A stretch of DNA of 34,935 nt from an uncultured Fibrobacter sp. (GTDB taxonomy: Bacteria > Fibrobacterota > Fibrobacteria > Fibrobacterales > Fibrobacteraceae). Every line of letters begins with the position of its first letter. The first letter of the stretch is position 1. A program made the translations under genes and the position numbers. The notes under the pieces were generated by a model that was given only the letters and a program-made list of their open reading frames with translations, made no database searches and was not told the DNA's origin. This document shows positions 32,607 to 34,935 of this stretch, piece after piece. The stretch lies in contig CAMHOW010000024.1 in assembly GCA_946186895.1 (NCBI GenBank), forward strand, positions 1 to 34,935, in the 5' to 3' direction.

Positions 32607-33470
32607 TTAAATTTCCAGGTCCGCGGAGTAAACGGTTTCGACGGTTCCGTCGTCGCACTTGAAGAGCAGGCTTCCGTCGTCTTGCATGTCAAGGATGGAG
32701 CCCGTCTTTTTGATGTCGCCTTCACCGCGGGTTTGGTCGGTACAGCGGTTGTTTACAACGATAGTTCCCCGCGTACCGATAAACTGGTCCATGCGCTTCC
32801 AGGCGCTGACCCAGGGCCGAATCCCGAAGGCCCGAAATTGCCCGATAGCTCGTTCCAGATTCGCGATGAGCATTTGCAAAAGTTTTTCGCGGTTGATTTT
32901 CTGTCCGCAAATGTCTTTAAGTGTTGTGACGGCACGGCCGAGGGCGGCGTAGTCCGCAGGATCGCTATTGACGTTGATTCCTACACCCATGCTGACGGTG
33001 GGTTTTGGCGCACCGTTGCCACCCGCGTAAACAACTTCCGCTAGTATCCCGCAGAACTTGTGCTTGCCGCAGAGGATGTCGTTGGGCCACTTAACGGAAA
33101 TCTTTCCGATAGTCTTGTTGCCAAGGTTTTGTGCGTTAGATTCATCTTGCAGGTTCTTGAAGATCTCTGCAAAGGTAAGGGCTGCCACCTGTGTGATTTG
33201 CGGTGCCGATGAGAGGGGAATCCCTTCCAGCGGAATCAGGATGTTGAAATAGAGGTTGAGCCCGGCGGGGGAGTCCCAGGTGCGTTCGTGTCGGCCGCGC
33301 CCTGCCGTTTGCCTGTCGGCCACTATCAGCGTGCCGGGTGGGATTTCTCCGGCTGTGGCTTTGGCCTTCATCAGGGAGTGGGTGCTTTCCAGGGTTTCGA
33401 AAAGCTGAGCGGGTGCGTTGCCGAAGCCCGCAATCTTCCAATTTGAAAATTTCTGCTCAGGAGAAAACAT
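32607..33470 (-). CDS. birA: Biotin-[acetyl-CoA carboxylase] ligase
   Basis: 287 residues. It attaches biotin to the carrier lysine of acetyl-CoA carboxylase and other biotin enzymes, through biotinyl-AMP. Key motifs are present: ESTHSLMKAKA near residue 28, the adenylate-binding AGRGRHERTWDSPAG near 57, SVKWPNDILCGKHKFCGILAE near 125, and MGVGINVNSDP. The protein starts directly with the catalytic domain; there is no N-terminal helix-turn-helix, so unlike E. coli BirA it should not be a repressor (group I ligase). The small C-terminal SH3-like domain is present (GTIVVNNR...VYSADLEI). The stop codon lies immediately next to the 137-bp repeats. Confidence 0.93.
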   Translation of the reverse strand: MFSPEQKFSNWKIAGFGNAPAQLFETLESTHSLMKAKATAGEIPPGTLIVADRQTAGRGRHERTWDSPAGLNLYFNILIPLEGIPLSSAPQITQVAALTFAEIFKNLQDESNAQNLGNKTIGKISVKWPNDILCGKHKFCGILAEVVYAGGNGAPKPTVSMGVGINVNSDPADYAALGRAVTTLKDICGQKINREKLLQMLIANLERAIGQFRAFGIRPWVSAWKRMDQFIGTRGTIVVNNRCTDQTRGEGDIKKTGSILDMQDDGSLLFKCDDGTVETVYSADLEI

Positions 33471-33481
33471 AACTGAACGGA

Positions 33482-33505
33482 GATTCCCGCCTTCGCGGGA
33501 ATGAC
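33482..33505. repeat. Intergenic palindrome ending GAATGAC (copy 4)
   Basis: GATTCCCGCCTTCGCGGGAATGAC: a perfect ATTCCCGC / GCGGGAAT stem with loop CTTC, followed by GAC. This is the cleanest copy of the palindrome family at 6815, 7103 and 10362; it lies between birA and the next gene. Confidence 0.6.
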
Positions 33506-33508
33506 AAT

Positions 33509-33934
33509 CTACTCCTCGTCCTCTTGCTGCTCCTGAAGTTCCTTCAGGGCCTCTTCGGGGAAGATGGCGAAGAATTCCCGCTTGCGGTCTTCGAATAGCT
33601 GTAAAATGCGTTCCTGTTCGAACTGCTCGCGGTCAATGTTTTGCATAAAGAACTCGTCACGGGCAAAGTCCCGTGTGGTCATCAGTTTCTTGATGTCTTC
33701 GGACAGGTCCACCATGTCCCACAGGATATAGTAGGATCCCACATCCAGGCTTCCAAAAATGTCCACGTTGAGCAGAACCGTATTGGCCTTGCTGGAATCC
33801 ACCAGCTGGATGTTGGATTCACGCTTTTCGGGCCGGAAAATCTGCACGTCACTGATAGGCTTGGACAAGTCTTGGGCCCAGAGGACCGATGCCAGGCAGA
33901 ATACAGCAAGAATATGTGGAATCCTGAATTCCAT
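33509..33934 (-). CDS. Small secreted protein of unknown function
   Basis: 141 residues from ATG 33934, which gives a clean signal peptide (MEFRIPHILAVFCLASVLWA). The frame continues upstream to 33982 but that part would spoil the signal. The mature part has beta-strand-like stretches (NTVLLNVDIFGSLDVGSYYI, LWDMVDLSEDIKKL), then a strongly charged helical end (EQFEQERILQLFEDRKREFF) and a very acidic tail (EQQEDEE). No family recognised. It lies in the same direction as birA, 38 nt upstream of it with a palindrome between, and is separated from the AlkD-like gene by a possible terminator. Confidence 0.65.
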   Translation of the reverse strand: MEFRIPHILAVFCLASVLWAQDLSKPISDVQIFRPEKRESNIQLVDSSKANTVLLNVDIFGSLDVGSYYILWDMVDLSEDIKKLMTTRDFARDEFFMQNIDREQFEQERILQLFEDRKREFFAIFPEEALKELQEQQEDEE

Positions 33935-33991
33935 ACCTACAATATAAAATGTATTCCGCAAAAAAATAAACAAATTTGCCAAAAAACAACG

Positions 33992-34018
33992 AATGACGGA
34001 AATTTGTGCTTCCCGTCA
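33992..34018 (-). terminator. Possible terminator after the AlkD-like gene
   Basis: On the minus strand, ATGACGG pairs with CCGTCAT (33992-33998 with 34012-34018) across a 13-nt loop and is followed a few bases later by a T-rich tail (TTGTTTTTTGG). The loop is rather large, so confidence is moderate. Confidence 0.4.
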
Positions 34019-34036
34019 TCGTATTTTTGGCTCGCC

Positions 34037-34699
34037 CTAGATCATCCGTAGGATTTCTTGGGTGGTCTGTTCGGCGAAAGTATTGTCCTGTACGAACCGA
34101 CGCACTTCGGTGGGGTTGATCCTTGCGTATTCGGAAAGAGCTTTGCCGATGCCGTTGCGGATGTAGTATTCATCATCCTTGGCGCAGGTGAGGCAGAATT
34201 GCCGAAGCAGGGGCCAGTCGGTGCGATCTTTGTACTGTATCTGGAAGATGATGGCACTGCGGCGTACCCAGATGTTGGGGTCCCGAATCCAGGAGGCAAT
34301 CTTGGCGTGGAGTGCCGGTAGGCGGAGAGCCAGGTCTCCCAGGATGCAGGCTGCAATAGTGTCCACCGTGTCTTTCCAGGCACGGGTCTTAATCAGTTTC
34401 TTTAGAAAATTGAGGTGCTGTCCTCCCAGCATTCCCTTGTGCCTGAACAGGTAGTCACAGGCGGCGTACTGGATTTCCCGGTAGGGCTGGGTCCACATGT
34501 CCTCAATCCGGTTCACCAGCTCCACGTCGTTCTTGGGAGGGTTCTTGTCGAATATAGGATATGTCACTTCCCGGCGGGGAACCAGTTTCACTCCGAGGAA
34601 GTCGAATTGCTCACGGGCTTTCTTGGACATCTCGTGAGATTCTTCTTCGTTGGCGATGGAACGTAGTGCCAGAAGGATTTCTTGAGTGAATCGTAACAT
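34037..34699 (-). CDS. AlkD-like HEAT-repeat DNA glycosylase homologue
   Basis: 220 residues of alpha-helical repeats, the fold of AlkD, a glycosylase that removes alkylated bases. The catalytic Asp equivalent is present in RAWKDTVDTIA (Asp113). Family segments: WIRDPNIWVRRSAIIFQIQY, and YYIRNGIGKALSEYARINP. In AlkD as I remember it, the cleft is lined by a Trp pair in WWDTVD and a Trp in IGWALREY; here these read WKDTVD and IGKALSEY, so two cleft aromatics appear replaced by Lys. Base excision may be altered or absent. Start ATG 34699; the AT-rich region upstream (34700-34852) holds two TTGACA hexamers on the plus strand but no gene I can support. Confidence 0.8.
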   Translation of the reverse strand: MLRFTQEILLALRSIANEEESHEMSKKAREQFDFLGVKLVPRREVTYPIFDKNPPKNDVELVNRIEDMWTQPYREIQYAACDYLFRHKGMLGGQHLNFLKKLIKTRAWKDTVDTIAACILGDLALRLPALHAKIASWIRDPNIWVRRSAIIFQIQYKDRTDWPLLRQFCLTCAKDDEYYIRNGIGKALSEYARINPTEVRRFVQDNTFAEQTTQEILRMI

Positions 34700-34852
34700 T
34701 TGAACTCAAAAATAGTCCTAAAAAAATTTTTTTTCTAGGTCTTGACAAGCATTTTTTTCAATTTTTTTTGCGGAATTTTGAAAAATTTTGCGAAAAAAGT
34801 ACAAAAACACCCTTGACAGCCTCCAAAAAAGCCAAAAATGCCCCGTAAGCAT

Positions 34853-34878
34853 AAAAAAAGACCCCCTTGCGGAGGTCT
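34853..34878 (-). terminator. Terminator of tRNA-Cys
   Basis: On the minus strand, AGACCTCC pairs with GGGGGTCT (one G-T wobble) around a GCAA loop and is followed by a run of seven T, just after the tRNA 3' end. Confidence 0.85.
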
Positions 34879-34882
34879 CGAG

Positions 34883-34935
34883 AGGCAACGATCAGACTCG
34901 AACTGATGAATAAGGCTTTTGCAGAGCCGCCCCTT
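34883..34935 (-). tRNA. tRNA-Cys(GCA), 3' part (cut by window edge)
   Basis: The 3' 53 nt of a tRNA. An anticodon stem GGCT/AGCC encloses CTGCAAA, giving anticodon GCA. T-stem ATCAG/CTGAT with loop TTCGAGT and 3' acceptor strand CGTTGCC follow. The discriminator is U, as is usual for cysteine tRNA. The 5' half lies outside the window. Confidence 0.85.

Noticed and set aside
32288..32610. Repeated 61-codon frames in the 137-bp units
   Set aside because: The period is not a multiple of three, there is no ribosome site, and the frames exist only because the repeats are identical.
34742..34817. Two TTGACA hexamers on the plus strand as promoters
   Set aside because: No -10 box at proper spacing and no plus-strand gene or RNA follows before the window ends.

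Overview
The window looks like a piece of a Fibrobacter chromosome (Fibrobacterota, a fibre-degrading gut lineage). The evidence is a C-terminal FISUMP domain (Fibrobacter succinogenes major paralogous domain), a TIGR02147-family gene, several lipoproteins with carbohydrate-related domains, and weak Shine-Dalgarno use. This assignment rests on recognising families by eye; no database search was possible.

Layout. (1) 1-8150 is an accessory island. The 5' end of ileS (minus strand) enters from the left edge. It is followed by two small DUF3791-type genes and a complete type I restriction-modification operon, hsdM-hsdS-hsdR, transcribed leftward. Then come hairpins and palindromes and, at 7254-7951, a decayed second copy of part of ileS with its leader. 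The island is therefore bracketed by duplicated ileS sequence. (2) 8151-10322 is a large secreted FISUMP protein. (3) 10632-14493 holds an orphan vsr mismatch endonuclease, a GH13 alpha-glucosidase-type lipoprotein, a scrap of a second vsr 3' end, and an MFS sugar porter with its own promoter. The GH13 enzyme and the porter probably work together on starch-derived oligosaccharides. (4) 14512-17826 is a MORN-repeat lipoprotein, divergent from a three-gene cassette of two membrane proteins and a secreted alpha/beta-hydrolase. (5) 17863-23872 carries tRNA-Leu(CAG), tRNA-Ser(UGA) and tRNA-Phe(GAA) with clear promoters and terminators. Between them lie a GNAT acetyltransferase, a TIGR02147-lipoprotein pair, comF, an outer-membrane barrel protein and a GAF/HD-GYP protein.

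(6) 23986-32202 holds a CotH-kinase lipoprotein, then ubiE/menG and ubiX, then an unusual membrane-anchored solute-binding protein next to a transmembrane diguanylate cyclase, then a ubiA/mqnP prenyltransferase and a small membrane protein. UbiX, UbiA/MqnP and MenG together fit the late steps of menaquinone synthesis by the futalosine route. (7) 32209-32603 is a triplicated 137-bp repeat. (8) 32607-34935, mostly leftward, holds birA, a small secreted protein, an AlkD-like HEAT-repeat protein with altered cleft residues, and the 3' part of tRNA-Cys(GCA).

The items most worth a second look are: the R-M island with long ileS duplication; the 120-nt palindrome inside it; the vsr remnant beyond the GH13 gene; the anchored binding protein beside the diguanylate cyclase; the 137-bp triplication; and a dispersed family of intergenic palindromes ending in ATGAC. 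I did not find a system I could confidently call new.
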